Below, piece after piece: positions 1 through 7,508 of a stretch of DNA of 45,363 bases (positions are counted from its first letter, which is position 1; every line of letters starts with the position of its first letter). A program made the translations under genes and the position numbers. The notes under the pieces were generated by a model. It was not told where the DNA came from and did not search any database. It saw only the letters and a program-made list of their open reading frames with translations. This DNA comes from Spirochaetaceae bacterium (GTDB taxonomy: Bacteria; Spirochaetota; Spirochaetia; DSM-27196; SLAA01). The stretch is from NCBI GenBank assembly GCA_003552985.1, contig PUPD01000233.1, positions 1-45,363 on the forward strand. The letters run 5' to 3'.

Positions 1-42
1 GCCGCGGTCAAGGAGCTCGATGAATTGCTGATCAAGAAGTAG
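1..42 (+). CDS. 3' end of an unidentified gene
   Basis: The first 13 codons read AAVKELDELLIKK and stop at a TAG at 40-42. The Lys/Glu/Leu-rich tail looks like the end of a helical protein, but the rest lies outside the window, so no function can be given. The same frame stays open after the TAG up to 570, so the TAG might instead be a nonsense mutation inside one longer gene. Confidence 0.4.
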   Translation, partial: AAVKELDELLIKK

Positions 43-162
43 TATCCACCGATCAAGCGCGCGCTTCAGGAGACGGGATATCCGTACAGCTCGATTGACG
101 ATGATGCGATCCCAATCGAATCTCGGTGGGCTGGTCCTGAACTAGGGAGATGTCTCACCTTC

Positions 163-570
163 ATGCTCTTTGACGAATACGCCGGCGCAGTACTGCGTGG
201 CTCGCTCACCCGATCCCGAACCGGGTACATGTTCGCGCGGGAATTCTTCCTCGGACTGCCCAGAACGACCGAGCCGTCGTTCCTGTTCAGAATCATGGCC
301 GACGAAGCGTTCGCCGGAATGATGCCGAGCCTCACGATCCAGCCGCCGGTAATCCACCCGCAACGAGACACCTACTATTGCATTGAGCTCGAGAGCGGGA
401 CCGGGATTGATAGCAGCCACTGGACGCTCGATCAGGCGGCCATCGGCAACATCGAAGAGACCATCAGAACCAGCGTCGAGATGTACGAATTCACGACAGA
501 CGGCTTCGCGACGATGGCGGACGTGGAAGAGTTTATCGCGCTTGCGCGCCGGTGTTTCGAGGCGTCATAA
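163..570 (+). CDS. hypothetical protein, 135 aa
   Basis: This is an open frame of 135 residues from ATG 163 to TAA 568-570. I do not recognise the family. No signal peptide or membrane segment is visible; the composition is that of an ordinary soluble protein, with several Met/Phe-rich stretches (for example FLFRIMADEAFAGMM near residues 40-55) and an acidic C-terminal helix ending in ALARRCFEAS. There is no good ribosome binding site before ATG 163, and the frame is open upstream back to the TAG at 40-42, so the real gene may begin earlier from an unusual start or be the 3' part of a gene broken by that TAG. Antisense open frames over the same stretch look like shadows. Confidence 0.45.
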   Translation: MLFDEYAGAVLRGSLTRSRTGYMFAREFFLGLPRTTEPSFLFRIMADEAFAGMMPSLTIQPPVIHPQRDTYYCIELESGTGIDSSHWTLDQAAIGNIEETIRTSVEMYEFTTDGFATMADVEEFIALARRCFEAS

Positions 571-622
571 GGGCCGAGCGGCCGACCGGTCGTAGCACGA
601 CAGCCTGCCGATGATTGTGAAG

Positions 623-651
623 TTGACGAACGCCATAGGTAGCAGTATGCT
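623..651 (+). promoter_or_regulatory. promoter of the first FitA/PIN pair
   Basis: TTGACG at 623-628 and TATGCT at 646-651 are separated by 17 bp, a good sigma-70 match. Transcription would begin about seven bases after the -10, which is at or next to the ATG at 658. No Shine-Dalgarno sequence is visible before that ATG, so the message may be leaderless. Confidence 0.55.
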
Positions 652-653
652 AC
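639..653. promoter_or_regulatory. palindromic operator over the -10 box
   Basis: GTAGCA-GTA-TGCTAC is a perfect 6-3-6 inverted repeat that overlaps the -10 element and lies just upstream of the antitoxin start. Ribbon-helix-helix antitoxins of the FitA/VapB class commonly bind such palindromes, and the known FitAB site also has TGCTA/TAGCA half-sites. That this site is autoregulatory is inference. Confidence 0.55.
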
Positions 654-657
654 TAGT

Positions 658-888
658 ATGAAATCGATACATATTCGCGATCTCGACGAAGGTGTTTTGC
701 AGCGATTGCGAAAACGGGCGAAACATCATCATCGGTCGCTGCAGGGCGAGCTGCGGGCTATCCTGGAAGACGCGGCCCGCTACGCCCCCGACGACGAAGC
801 GGTTGAAGACCTCGTGCTGATCACGGTCGATACCGGCAACAGCCGGACATGGAGCCGTGAGGAGATCTACGGCGATGACGGCCGGTGA
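658..888 (+). CDS. FitA-like ribbon-helix-helix antitoxin
   Basis: This 76-residue protein starts MKSIHIRDLDEGVLQRLRKR, the beta strand and first helix of an Arc/MetJ-type ribbon-helix-helix domain (FitA-like, VapB class). Residues 25-42 (HHRSLQGELRAILEDAAR) form the second helix. The acidic C-terminal third (about 43-76) would wrap around and block the toxin. It overlaps the PIN toxin gene by 14 bp, so the two are translationally coupled. As in relatives, the protein is expected to bind the palindrome over its own promoter as a dimer and, together with the toxin, repress the operon. ATG 658 is the only sensible start and follows the -10 box directly. Confidence 0.85.
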   Translation: MKSIHIRDLDEGVLQRLRKRAKHHHRSLQGELRAILEDAARYAPDDEAVEDLVLITVDTGNSRTWSREEIYGDDGR

Positions 889-1342
889 ATCGCTCCTGGT
901 GGACACCAACGTGCTTCTGGCTGCAACCGATCGCTCGCGGATCGAGCATGCTCGAGCGCAACAGTTGTTCGGTCGTTGCCGCAGTGCGGGACTCCACCCT
1001 ACGTGGTGTGGGCAGGTTATGCGTGAGTACTTGGTCGTGGCCACACGACCCATTGCAGCCAACGGGCTCGGGCTTTCGCTCACCGACGCGCTTGAGAACG
1101 TTGTGCGCTTCCGCCGTCACATGGTTCTGCTCGATGAGACCGAACAGGTTGCATTAACCCTCCTGAAGCTGGTGCGAGATCCCGAAACAACTGGGAAACG
1201 AGTCCATGACGCCAACCTCGCAGCCGTTGCACTGACGCACGGGGTTCCTGCGATCGTTACGCTCGATGCAGGCGGCTTCGCAGCCTACCGTGGCGTCAAA
1301 ATGCTGAACCTCGATCAGCTATGGGCAGAGACCATCGCTTGA
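875..1342 (+). CDS. PIN-domain ribonuclease toxin (VapC/FitB-like)
   Basis: This is a 155-residue PIN-domain protein. The first acidic residue is in LLVDTNVLLAATD (Asp10). The middle acidic residue is the Glu of MREYLVVATRP, and the distal acidic residues lie in RVHDANLAAVALTHG and VTLDAGGF. Together they make the Mg2+-dependent RNase site of VapC-type toxins, so the toxin appears intact. ATG 875 is chosen; a GTG at 857 in the same frame would add six residues but lies further inside the antitoxin gene. The gene follows the antitoxin with a 14-bp overlap. Its RNA target cannot be read from sequence; many VapC proteins cut initiator tRNA or 23S rRNA. Confidence 0.85.
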   Translation: MTAGESLLVDTNVLLAATDRSRIEHARAQQLFGRCRSAGLHPTWCGQVMREYLVVATRPIAANGLGLSLTDALENVVRFRRHMVLLDETEQVALTLLKLVRDPETTGKRVHDANLAAVALTHGVPAIVTLDAGGFAAYRGVKMLNLDQLWAETIA

Positions 1343-1751
1343 AAGGCGTGTGTGTGGACGAGGCTTCCTCATGCATAGAATGGCCGTGCAACCCCCCGGC
1401 GGAGCTCTGCACCGGCTGCGGGCACGCCTCCACCTGCAACGCAATCATCCCTGCGGCCTACGAGCTCGAGATTTTCGTGCTCAGAGCCGGGGTACTGCAT
1501 CCGGGGTTCGCACTGATGGATCTCATATCGCCGTGCGTAACCTTCAATTGAGCACCTACACAACGGCTCCCGCCTCCTCCGCAAGATCGACGAAGCGTAC
1601 GACCCCACCAACCCGGTGAAGTCGCACGCTTATCGTTACCGAACGCGAACACCAACCGCGCGGCGTGGTGATCCACACACCGGCGAGACTACCCGTACGC
1701 CGGCAATTCGGCGAGGCCGCGCGCAAGCAGCCGGCAAACAGCCGATAGGAA
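1343..1751. other. gap with no intact gene; possible eroded coding sequence
   Basis: No convincing gene lies in these 409 bases. On the plus strand a stretch near 1622-1738 reads RTLIVTEREHQPRGVVIHTP and on to a TAG, with ordinary protein-like composition and no start, and just upstream another frame reads LLRKIDEAYDPTNPVKSH. These could be pieces of one decayed gene, but I cannot name the family. No repeats or RNA signatures were seen. Confidence 0.3.
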
Positions 1752-2217
1752 TTACAAAACGTCGGCGATCGGGGCGGCTTCATCGTTGCCCCACTCCACC
1801 CAGGAGCCGTCGTACATTCGGGCATCCTCGTAGCCGATGATGCGAAGTGCGACGTAACTGTGGGCTGCTCTGAAGCCGGCCTGGCAGAGCGTGGCAACCG
1901 CTCCTTCGTGACCGCCGCGGTCGGCACGAACGTCCTCACCGCTGAACTCGGCAGGCGATCGCGCGTCGAGCACCAGCACATCCTCATTATCCAGGTTCTC
2001 GCGAATGTACTGCCGGGCGGCCAGAAGCTCCGGCCTGAGATCAATCTCGAACTGCCCGCGCGCGGGAGCGACGATCTCGTCCGAGAGATCACGACCGGCC
2101 TGTTCCCAGGCGACGATCCCGCCGTCCAACAGATGCACCGGCTACCGCGATTACTGTCGCAAGCGCACCAGCGGTGACGGCTGCGATGATAACCGGTCTT
2201 TTCCTTGTCGTACTCAT
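1752..2217 (-). pseudogene. rhodanese-type sulfurtransferase, decayed
   Basis: The 3' part (frame beginning at 2138) is clearly the C-terminal half of a tandem-domain rhodanese: VHLLDGGIVAWEQAGR, LVLDARSPAEFSGEDVRAD, CQAGFRAAHSYVALRIIGY, MYDGSWVEWGND. The catalytic Cys is in CQAGFRAA. The 5' part lies in another frame: a ribosome binding site GGAGGA precedes ATG 2217, which begins MSTTRKRPVIIAAVTAGALA, a signal peptide. Between the two, the whole first rhodanese domain is missing and the frame changes. Inside the second domain, GGH runs straight into GAVATLCQ, so some 30-50 residues are also missing there. Thus at least two deletions, one frameshifting, have reduced an exported thiosulfate/3-mercaptopyruvate sulfurtransferase to a non-functional remnant. 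Confidence 0.8.
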
Positions 2218-2441
2218 AATCATTCCTCCGTTGGTTTAGTGGCGAACACCACCACCGTTCGTTGTCTTGTCGGAAACGCGGAACAAGGCAACTGCCGCAG
2301 GCCGGGCCCTGCGGGTGGGAACGGAGTAGATCTCTTCGGTACGTGCTCACAGGCATGGCCAACCTCATACCGGTTCAGTATTCGAGTAAGCCGATTGACT
2401 TACTCAAGTACATAAAAGAAGATTGCATCTACAATAATATG

Positions 2442-2675
2442 TCAAGCAAGAAGCAGAAATCGGCGAAACTCGATTCTGCCCCAGCGGGAATGGACGGCGC
2501 GGTCGACTGTGAGAGCTTCCGAGCGAAACGAGGCGACGGGCAGCTGTCCGATTATCCGGTCTCTCGTATCGGGCGAGTGACCTACCGTTTTCTTGGGAAA
2601 CACTACCTTACCATCGACCTGGATGATATAGCTACCGTTATCCCCGGCAACAAGCTCGAGGCTGTCCATTTGCAT
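2442..2675 (-). CDS. doubtful small ORF
   Basis: A 77-codon minus-strand frame reads MQMDSLELVAGDNGSYIIQV at its start, which is protein-like. It has no clear ribosome binding site and no family I recognise. The opposite strand is open here too and runs in frame into the antitoxin gene at 2691. It may be a short gene, a remnant or chance. Confidence 0.2.
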   Translation of the reverse strand: MQMDSLELVAGDNGSYIIQVDGKVVFPKKTVGHSPDTRDRIIGQLPVASFRSEALTVDRAVHSRWGRIEFRRFLLLA

Positions 2676-2690
2676 GCAGAGGACCCAAAC

Positions 2691-2936
2691 ATGCCGACAC
2701 TACAGGTTCGAGATCTTCCGGAAGACGTATACTATCGCCTCCAGCAACGGGCGAAAGAGGAACACCGAAGCGTCGCCCAGGAAACGATTGTCCTTCTTCG
2801 CAGGGCCCTTGAGCAACCGGAGTCACCGACGGCCAGGCGCGAGGCTGCCCTGACTCGCATACAACAGAGAAAGCTTGAAGATATACCGGAGTTTCCGTCC
2901 TCAGACGCCGTTATTCGCGAGGATCGGGAGCGGTGA
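2691..2936 (+). CDS. FitA-like ribbon-helix-helix antitoxin, second copy
   Basis: This 81-residue protein begins MPTLQVRDLPEDVYYRLQQR and continues AKEEHRSVAQETIVLLRRAL, a ribbon-helix-helix domain related to the protein at 658-888. The C-terminal part (about 50-81) is charged and would be the toxin-binding tail. ATG 2691 is chosen because AGAGGA sits eight bases upstream; the frame is open further upstream to 2262, but that extension lacks both a ribosome binding site and antitoxin-like sequence. The stop overlaps the GTG of the toxin gene as GTGA, the usual coupling in such operons. The partner toxin is frameshifted, so this antitoxin may now be an orphan. Confidence 0.75.
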   Translation: MPTLQVRDLPEDVYYRLQQRAKEEHRSVAQETIVLLRRALEQPESPTARREAALTRIQQRKLEDIPEFPSSDAVIREDRER

Positions 2937-3341
2937 CCGCGGTCCCGGACGCGAGCGCGGCAGTTGAAGTGGTGGTACACCGTACGTATGCGCGTGCCGT
3001 CACGGAGGTCTACGCTCCGCGGATCTGATCGTTGCGCCTGACCTGTATGTCTCCGAAGTCACAAATGCGTTGTGGAAATACGTTCGGGCGGCCGGGAGCC
3101 CTTTGACTCTACCGAAACCTTGATTGATGCAGTTCATCCAGTGGACGAGTTCCTTCCATCTACCGAATTGCTCCAGGAAGCGTTCGTCCTCAGCGTTCGG
3201 CACCAACACCCCGTCTACGATGCCTTGTACTTGGTGGTAGCGCGTCGAAACGGAGCAACACTTCTGTCCCTCGACCCCCGTCTGCGAGACCTGGCGGCTC
3301 GGCTCGATTTAAGCGTCTCACCGTCCGTGTCTTCCTCATGA
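2933..3341 (+). pseudogene. PIN-domain toxin, frameshifted twice
   Basis: Three frames carry consecutive pieces of one PIN toxin. From GTG 2933 the frame reads VTAVPDASAAVEVVVHRTYA and stops at a TGA near 3026-3028. A second frame then reads DLIVAPDLYVSEVTNALWKY (from about 3022). A third continues STETLIDAVHPVDEFLPSTE to LYLVVARRNGATLLSLDPRL and stops at 3339-3341. PIN motifs are recognisable in each piece (PDAS, the Glu of SEVTNALW, YDALYLVVARRNGATLLS). The two frame changes, near 3010-3020 and 3085-3110, rule out an active product. Start-stop overlap with the antitoxin is preserved. Confidence 0.85.
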
Positions 3342-3499
3342 GCCCGAGCAGGGGGCTGTGCTGCAGGGGGCAGTGCTGCGTCCCTTGGGAACGTGCGAGC
3401 GAAAAGAAGCCACGGGAAGCCGTGGAGCGCATGGCGCTCAGCAAAAGTGAATTCAGTGTTCTCAGCGCTAACTCCCTGCCCGTCATAGAGACGCACTCC

Positions 3500-4047
3500 A
3501 GCTTCGGCATTCGTTTTTCTTCGGCATAATCGAGGTACGCCTTTTTGGGGATGCCCCAGCGTAAGACCATCGTCTTAAACGAGTCCTCAATGCGGGGAAG
3601 CTTCTCATCCCAGTAGTAGCGGGCGACGAGAATCTTGCGTGAGTAGTTGTCGACCCAGCCGAAGCGGTAGGTCTTTTTGGCCTTCTCAGGCTTGTCGGGG
3701 TCGGGAAGCCAGACGCCGTCACGGGCGTCACCCTGCACGAGTTCCATCGAGGCGGCCGCTTCAAACTGGGCCGATACGATCGCCGTGCGGGATCATTGGC
3801 CTTGGCGGCACGCTGCTTCTGCGTAAGCCCCTGCTCGGCGAGAAAGCGGTAGATCAATCGGTCTGAGACGCTTGCGATTGCATTATTCAGGATTGCGGGC
3901 TGTTCGAGGATCAATGGAGCCGAGGATCTCGCACACCCGTTCAGTGATGCGGTCCTCTGCCGAGAGCTCTGCGGCCTCAAACAGGTAATCGAGTCGGATT
4001 ACGCTGCGGAGAATGAGAAACTCAGGCAACAATCGCTTTGTGTATTG
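3500..4047 (-). pseudogene. degenerate integrase-core (rve) transposase
   Basis: Read on the minus strand, three frames carry a transposase in order. About 4047-3884 gives KQYTKRLLPEFLILRSVIRL and ITERVCEILGSIDPRTA. About 3870-3790 gives SDRLIYRFLAEQGLTQKQRA. About 3747-3530 gives MELVQGDARDGVWLPDPDKP, KTYRFGWVDNYSRKILVARY and MVLRWGIPKKAYLD. The GDARDG and WVDNYSRK blocks are the start of an rve/DDE integrase core: the first Asp lies in GDARDG, and the second would follow KAYLD, where the recognisable sequence stops. The downstream half with the last catalytic residues is gone. No terminal inverted repeats or target duplication could be made out. It is a dead insertion-sequence fragment. Confidence 0.75.
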
Positions 4048-4423
4048 CTTTCCCTGCTCTTGAGTTCACGAACAGAAGATCATTGGAATAATGATGCTGG
4101 TGTTTTCCCGACTCTCGCGGTCACGGCAGTTGCGATTAACATAACCGTTGATATACCCGGGTTTGACTGTTTCACACCACAGGCATGGTGCTTCAAGGCA
4201 ATTGAGGTGGAACTAATGGACGAAATCGGATAGGTTGCAGTCGATAACTGTGGTAATTTCACAGTTGGCACCGGCGCTTCCGTTTTTGCCGCAACGGGGC
4301 GCCTTTTTTGGTTGCCCGAAGAGGCGAAAAACCTCCCGGTCAGCGGAGGGAACCTAGTATCGGTAGGTTTCGGTAATCACGAAAAGTTTCGCTGGCTAGG
4401 AACCGAAACGAGGAGAGGATACA
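4048..4423. other. intergenic region upstream of the TIM-barrel gene
   Basis: This 376-bp stretch between the transposase remnant and the next gene has no convincing ORF. It holds a small inverted repeat CCTCC/GGAGG around 4332-4349 and, at 4367-4409, a cluster of TTTCG/CGAAA half-sites listed separately. Confidence 0.4.
4367..4409 (+). promoter_or_regulatory. cluster of TTTCG/CGAAA inverted half-sites
   Basis: Alternating half-sites occur just upstream of the TIM-barrel gene: TTTCG at 4368-4372, CGAAA at 4380-4384, TTTCG at 4387-4391 and CGAAA at 4404-4408. The outer pair is part of GTTTCGGT (4367-4374) and ACCGAAAC (4402-4409), an 8-bp inverted repeat. Such arrays resemble operators of sugar-responsive dimeric repressors, but no regulator gene is adjacent and the role is inferred. 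Confidence 0.4.
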
Positions 4424-5425
4424 TTGAACAGGAAATGGAGATTTGGAGCTCGCCTGAACTCCTTCAAGCACTGTGAAACAACTTCGGATCCATCAAATGC
4501 AAGTAGTGATAACGCCCTACTTGGGCTACTCCGTGATGCGGCACGGGTAAACGGCCTTACCGACGTCGAACTGAACTACCCGCAGCATTTCTCCGGTCAT
4601 AGCATCGCCGACATAGAAGCTACGCTTCATGATACCGGCTTGAACTGTAACGGCGTGGCGCTACGCTTTGACGAACACCGTTTTTTACACGGGGACCTCA
4701 CGCATCCTGACATCGATACGCGGCGGCAGGCTATAGATCTGGTGCATAAGGCTGCCGAGCACTGTCAGGCGCTAGGGGGCTTAACACTGACGTTCTGGTC
4801 TGCCCACGACGGCACCGACTATCCTTTCCAGGCCGATTACGAAGAGTTGTGGTCGGCTTCGATCTCGGGGCTACGGTCAATCGCCCAAGAGTTCCCCTCA
4901 TTGAACATCTCTATAGAATACAAGCCGTATCAGCCGCGAGCTTTCAGTGTGTTCGCCGATCTCGGGCTGGTCCTTACCGCAATTAAGCACATCGGTCTAC
5001 CGAATGTTGGGGTTACACTCGACTACTGTCACATGCTAATGAAAAAGGAGAATCCAACTGCGTCTCTCGCGCTAGCACATTCGGACGGTGCGTTGTTCGG
5101 TGTGCACCTCAATGATGGCTATCAACACAACGATGATGGAATGATTGCTGGCTCCGTACATCTCACTCGGTTCATTGAGTTTGTGTACTACTTGCGCAAA
5201 ATCGACTATGACGGTCTTGTATACTTCGACACCTTTCCAGAGCGGAACAACGCGATCGATGAGTGTCAGGCAAACATTGATACGTTCCTCGCGGCCAACA
5301 CCTTCATAGACCGCGTCGGCGAGCACCGGTTTTCCGAGGCAATTGCATCACGGGATCCTTTGATGTCTCAGCAGTTGATAATTGACCTATTGAATGGGAG
5401 CCGGAACGGCGACTCGTGGCGATAG
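4424..5425 (+). CDS. xylose isomerase-like TIM-barrel sugar isomerase/epimerase
   Basis: This 333-residue protein belongs to the AP-endonuclease-2/xylose-isomerase-like TIM-barrel superfamily and most resembles L-rhamnose-isomerase-type sugar isomerases. Metal-site segments are visible in order: ISIEYKPYQPRAFS (Glu, about residue 167), VTLDYCHMLMKKENP (Asp/His, about 203-217), GVHLNDGY (His and Asp, about 228-235) and YFDTFPERN. The start is TTG 4424: AGGAGAGG lies about seven bases upstream, and no ATG in the frame is near. It is convergent with the HAD/ABC operon, and the upstream half-sites suggest sugar-controlled expression. No signal peptide is seen, so it is cytoplasmic. Interconversion of a ketose and aldose is likely; the actual sugar is unknown. 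Confidence 0.8.
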   Translation: MNRKWRFGARLNSFKHCETTSDPSNASSDNALLGLLRDAARVNGLTDVELNYPQHFSGHSIADIEATLHDTGLNCNGVALRFDEHRFLHGDLTHPDIDTRRQAIDLVHKAAEHCQALGGLTLTFWSAHDGTDYPFQADYEELWSASISGLRSIAQEFPSLNISIEYKPYQPRAFSVFADLGLVLTAIKHIGLPNVGVTLDYCHMLMKKENPTASLALAHSDGALFGVHLNDGYQHNDDGMIAGSVHLTRFIEFVYYLRKIDYDGLVYFDTFPERNNAIDECQANIDTFLAANTFIDRVGEHRFSEAIASRDPLMSQQLIIDLLNGSRNGDSWR

Positions 5426-5628
5426 ACCGGGATACCATCGCTCCTGCCTGGTTTCACTTGACGCTCCGATCCACCTTCATGGAGGAGGGCCCTCAGAGAG
5501 TTATGCCGATTGGGGATGCGATGCGCCGGTTGAACGTATCTGTCCTGACGGCTCACCAAAACCGGGTGAGTGCTGCTTCTGTGAGCCGTACGCCGCAGCA
5601 GAAGTCACGCGGGTCTACCCCGTCTTAA
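5416..5628 (+). CDS. small ORF overlapping the isomerase end, unrecognised
   Basis: A GTG at 5416 overlaps the last codons of the isomerase and opens a 70-codon frame (VAIDRDTIAPAWFHLTLRST at the start, SRTPQQKSRGSTPS at the end) that stops just before the convergent HAD gene. The overlap would suit translational coupling, but there is no family match I recognise and the C-terminal third is of low complexity. It could be the 5' stub of a truncated downstream gene or a chance frame. Confidence 0.25.
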   Translation: MAIDRDTIAPAWFHLTLRSTFMEEGPQRVMPIGDAMRRLNVSVLTAHQNRVSAASVSRTPQQKSRGSTPS

Positions 5629-6324
5629 CTATGAACGAACGGTATCTAGAATACTCTCCAGCACCGGTCGCATCTGTCCAAGGTGTTCGACGCGATAGTC
5701 CGCCTCTGAGCCAACTGTCGCCGATCCGACGTTGGCGCGGTCAACCCAAACTGTTGTCATGCCGAGTTCATGCGCTATTGCGAGATTCTCGTGGTTATCA
5801 TCAACGAACACCACTCGCTCAGGGTCAACGTTCAAACGTGCGCAGGCAATCCGGAAGAACTCCGGGCGTGGTTTAGCTAAGCGCTCATCACCACTAACAA
5901 AGCATTCTTCCAGATAGGGCCCGATTCCCATATCCAGGATCGGTTCCTTCCAGTCGCTCGGCATGTTGGACAGCACGGCCAAACGAAGGACTGATGCAAC
6001 GAACTCCACTACTTCGTAAAAGCCCTCGTCGATCTTAAGGCCGCTGAAGAACAGCCGTTCATGCTCCTTTACCGACCCAACACCTCCAATACGCGCCCAG
6101 AACTCCGACCGGCTGATCTCATCCTTCTCATACGCGTAGTACGCTTCACGCTGTTCCGTGAGACTCACATCTGGAAATAGTTTCGACAGTCGATTTGATA
6201 CAAGATGTCCCTCAGTAATGATCACTCCGAACATATCCAACAGAAGAACAGTCTTATCGGCAGTCGAGGCAACACACCTATACGTCGTTGCGCCGTGACT
6301 CACCCTTTCTCTAGATTCGGCCAT
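5629..6324 (-). CDS. HAD-superfamily phosphatase (YihX-like subfamily)
   Basis: This 231-residue HAD hydrolase has all four motifs: nucleophile Asp30 in VLLLDMFGVIITEG, motif II LSNMPSDW, motif III Lys in KPRPEFF, and motif IV VVFVDDNHENL. The position two after the nucleophile, usually Asp, is Phe, as in some YihX/haloacid-dehalogenase relatives. The cap is the helical type between motifs I and II. ATG 6324 is chosen because GGAGG lies six bases before it, inside the end of the ABC ATPase gene; the genes overlap by 14 bp. It is the last gene of the importer operon, so dephosphorylation of an imported sugar phosphate is a reasonable guess. YihX-type enzymes act on hexose phosphates, but substrate specificity cannot be read here. 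Confidence 0.8.
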   Translation of the reverse strand: MAESRERVSHGATTYRCVASTADKTVLLLDMFGVIITEGHLVSNRLSKLFPDVSLTEQREAYYAYEKDEISRSEFWARIGGVGSVKEHERLFFSGLKIDEGFYEVVEFVASVLRLAVLSNMPSDWKEPILDMGIGPYLEECFVSGDERLAKPRPEFFRIACARLNVDPERVVFVDDNHENLAIAHELGMTTVWVDRANVGSATVGSEADYRVEHLGQMRPVLESILDTVRS

Positions 6325-7459
6325 ACGCAACCTCTGCTCCGGAGTGTTCGCGCATGCCGGTGATTCGCTTCTCCGACCCAGATTCAAACACGTGTAAGAA
6401 CTCGGGATTAAACCGCACGTATACCGTAGCTTCCTTTGTTCTGTCAGCTATCGAGCGTTCGGTCAGGACCGTCAACGGTACATACTCGTCACCGTTGGCA
6501 ACGTGCACCCGCACTAATGAGTCGTACCCCATCGGCAAGACCGATACCCCCTCGCCCTTGACAGACCATTCATCTTGCTGTTCTACGATGCTCAGTTCTT
6601 CTGGGCGAGCAGCAACTATGACATCCAGCTCATCACTAGCGGAGGGCTCCAGTCCAGGCGGTACGGGCAGCGCAAACTCCGGCCGCTCTAAACCGATCCG
6701 AGAGAAGCGCATCGAAAACTCGTTAATCGGGGTCTGTCCAATGAAGCGCGCAACAAACAAGTCTGCCGGTCTGTCGAAGACTTGGGCTGGATGCTCGTTT
6801 TGACGTATTTCGCCGTCCTTCATGACTCCGGTTTTCGAAGACAGCGTGAGCGCCTCCATTTGATCATGAGTAACGTAAATGATGCTCTTTGAGGTTTCTT
6901 CATGGATCTGCTTGAGTTCTACTCGCATCTCGAGGCGCAGTTTAGCGTCAAGGTTTGAGAGCGGCTCATCCATGAGAAGAATGCGGGCGTCGGTAACCAG
7001 CTCACGCGCCAGCGCGACCCTTTGCTGTTGGCCACCCGACAATTCGTTTGGGTACCGATCCGCCAGCTGATCGATCTGCAACCGCTCAAGCACATGGCTG
7101 AGTCTGCGCTCCTGGTCGTCCTTCTGGACTTTGCGGGACTGCAGCCCGAACACAATGTTCTGCTCGACCGTCATATGAGGCCACAATGCGTAGTCCTGGA
7201 ATACCATGCCGATCTTGCGCTGCGACGGTGGAACAAATATACTTGCTTCGGAGTCAAACACCACTTGATCGCCAAGGGTGATCCGCCCCTCGTCCGGCAT
7301 AACAAGGCCGGCGATCATACGCATTGTCGTTGTTTTGCCACACCCCGATGGCCCGAGTAAACTGAAAAAGTCTCCATCTTCAACCGCAAGACTCAGATCA
7401 TTAACCGCCGTCGTCGACCCGAACCTCTTGGTTACATTTTCGAGTACAATGTGCGCCAT
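6311..7459 (-). CDS. ABC importer ATPase (FbpC/PotA type, with TOBE domain)
   Basis: This 382-residue ATPase of an importer begins MAHIVLENVTKRFGSTTAVN. It has Walker A GPSGCGKTTTMRMIAG (about 37-52), Q-loop VFQDYALWPHMTVEQN, signature LSGGQQQRVALAREL, Walker B RILLMDEPLSNLDAKLR and H-loop IIYVTHDQMEAL. A C-terminal regulatory region (about 240-382) is of the TOBE type found in FbpC, PotA and MalK. ATG 7459 is preferred; GGAGG stands 12 bases upstream, a slightly long spacing, and a TTG at 7516 in the same frame is a less likely alternative. It lies between the permease and the HAD phosphatase, all on the minus strand with short gaps, and would power the permease from the cytoplasmic face. 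Confidence 0.9.
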   Translation of the reverse strand: MAHIVLENVTKRFGSTTAVNDLSLAVEDGDFFSLLGPSGCGKTTTMRMIAGLVMPDEGRITLGDQVVFDSEASIFVPPSQRKIGMVFQDYALWPHMTVEQNIVFGLQSRKVQKDDQERRLSHVLERLQIDQLADRYPNELSGGQQQRVALARELVTDARILLMDEPLSNLDAKLRLEMRVELKQIHEETSKSIIYVTHDQMEALTLSSKTGVMKDGEIRQNEHPAQVFDRPADLFVARFIGQTPINEFSMRFSRIGLERPEFALPVPPGLEPSASDELDVIVAARPEELSIVEQQDEWSVKGEGVSVLPMGYDSLVRVHVANGDEYVPLTVLTERSIADRTKEATVYVRFNPEFLHVFESGSEKRITGMREHSGAEVAYGRI

Positions 7460-7508
7460 ATCTTCGCTTATCCTCCGTTGGTATTCCGTTGGTATATTGA
7501 TTCGGCGA

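Noticed and set aside
2262-2690. A long N-terminal extension of the second FitA-like antitoxin
   Set aside because: The added sequence has no antitoxin likeness and no ribosome binding site, while ATG 2691 has both a site and the standard family N-terminus.
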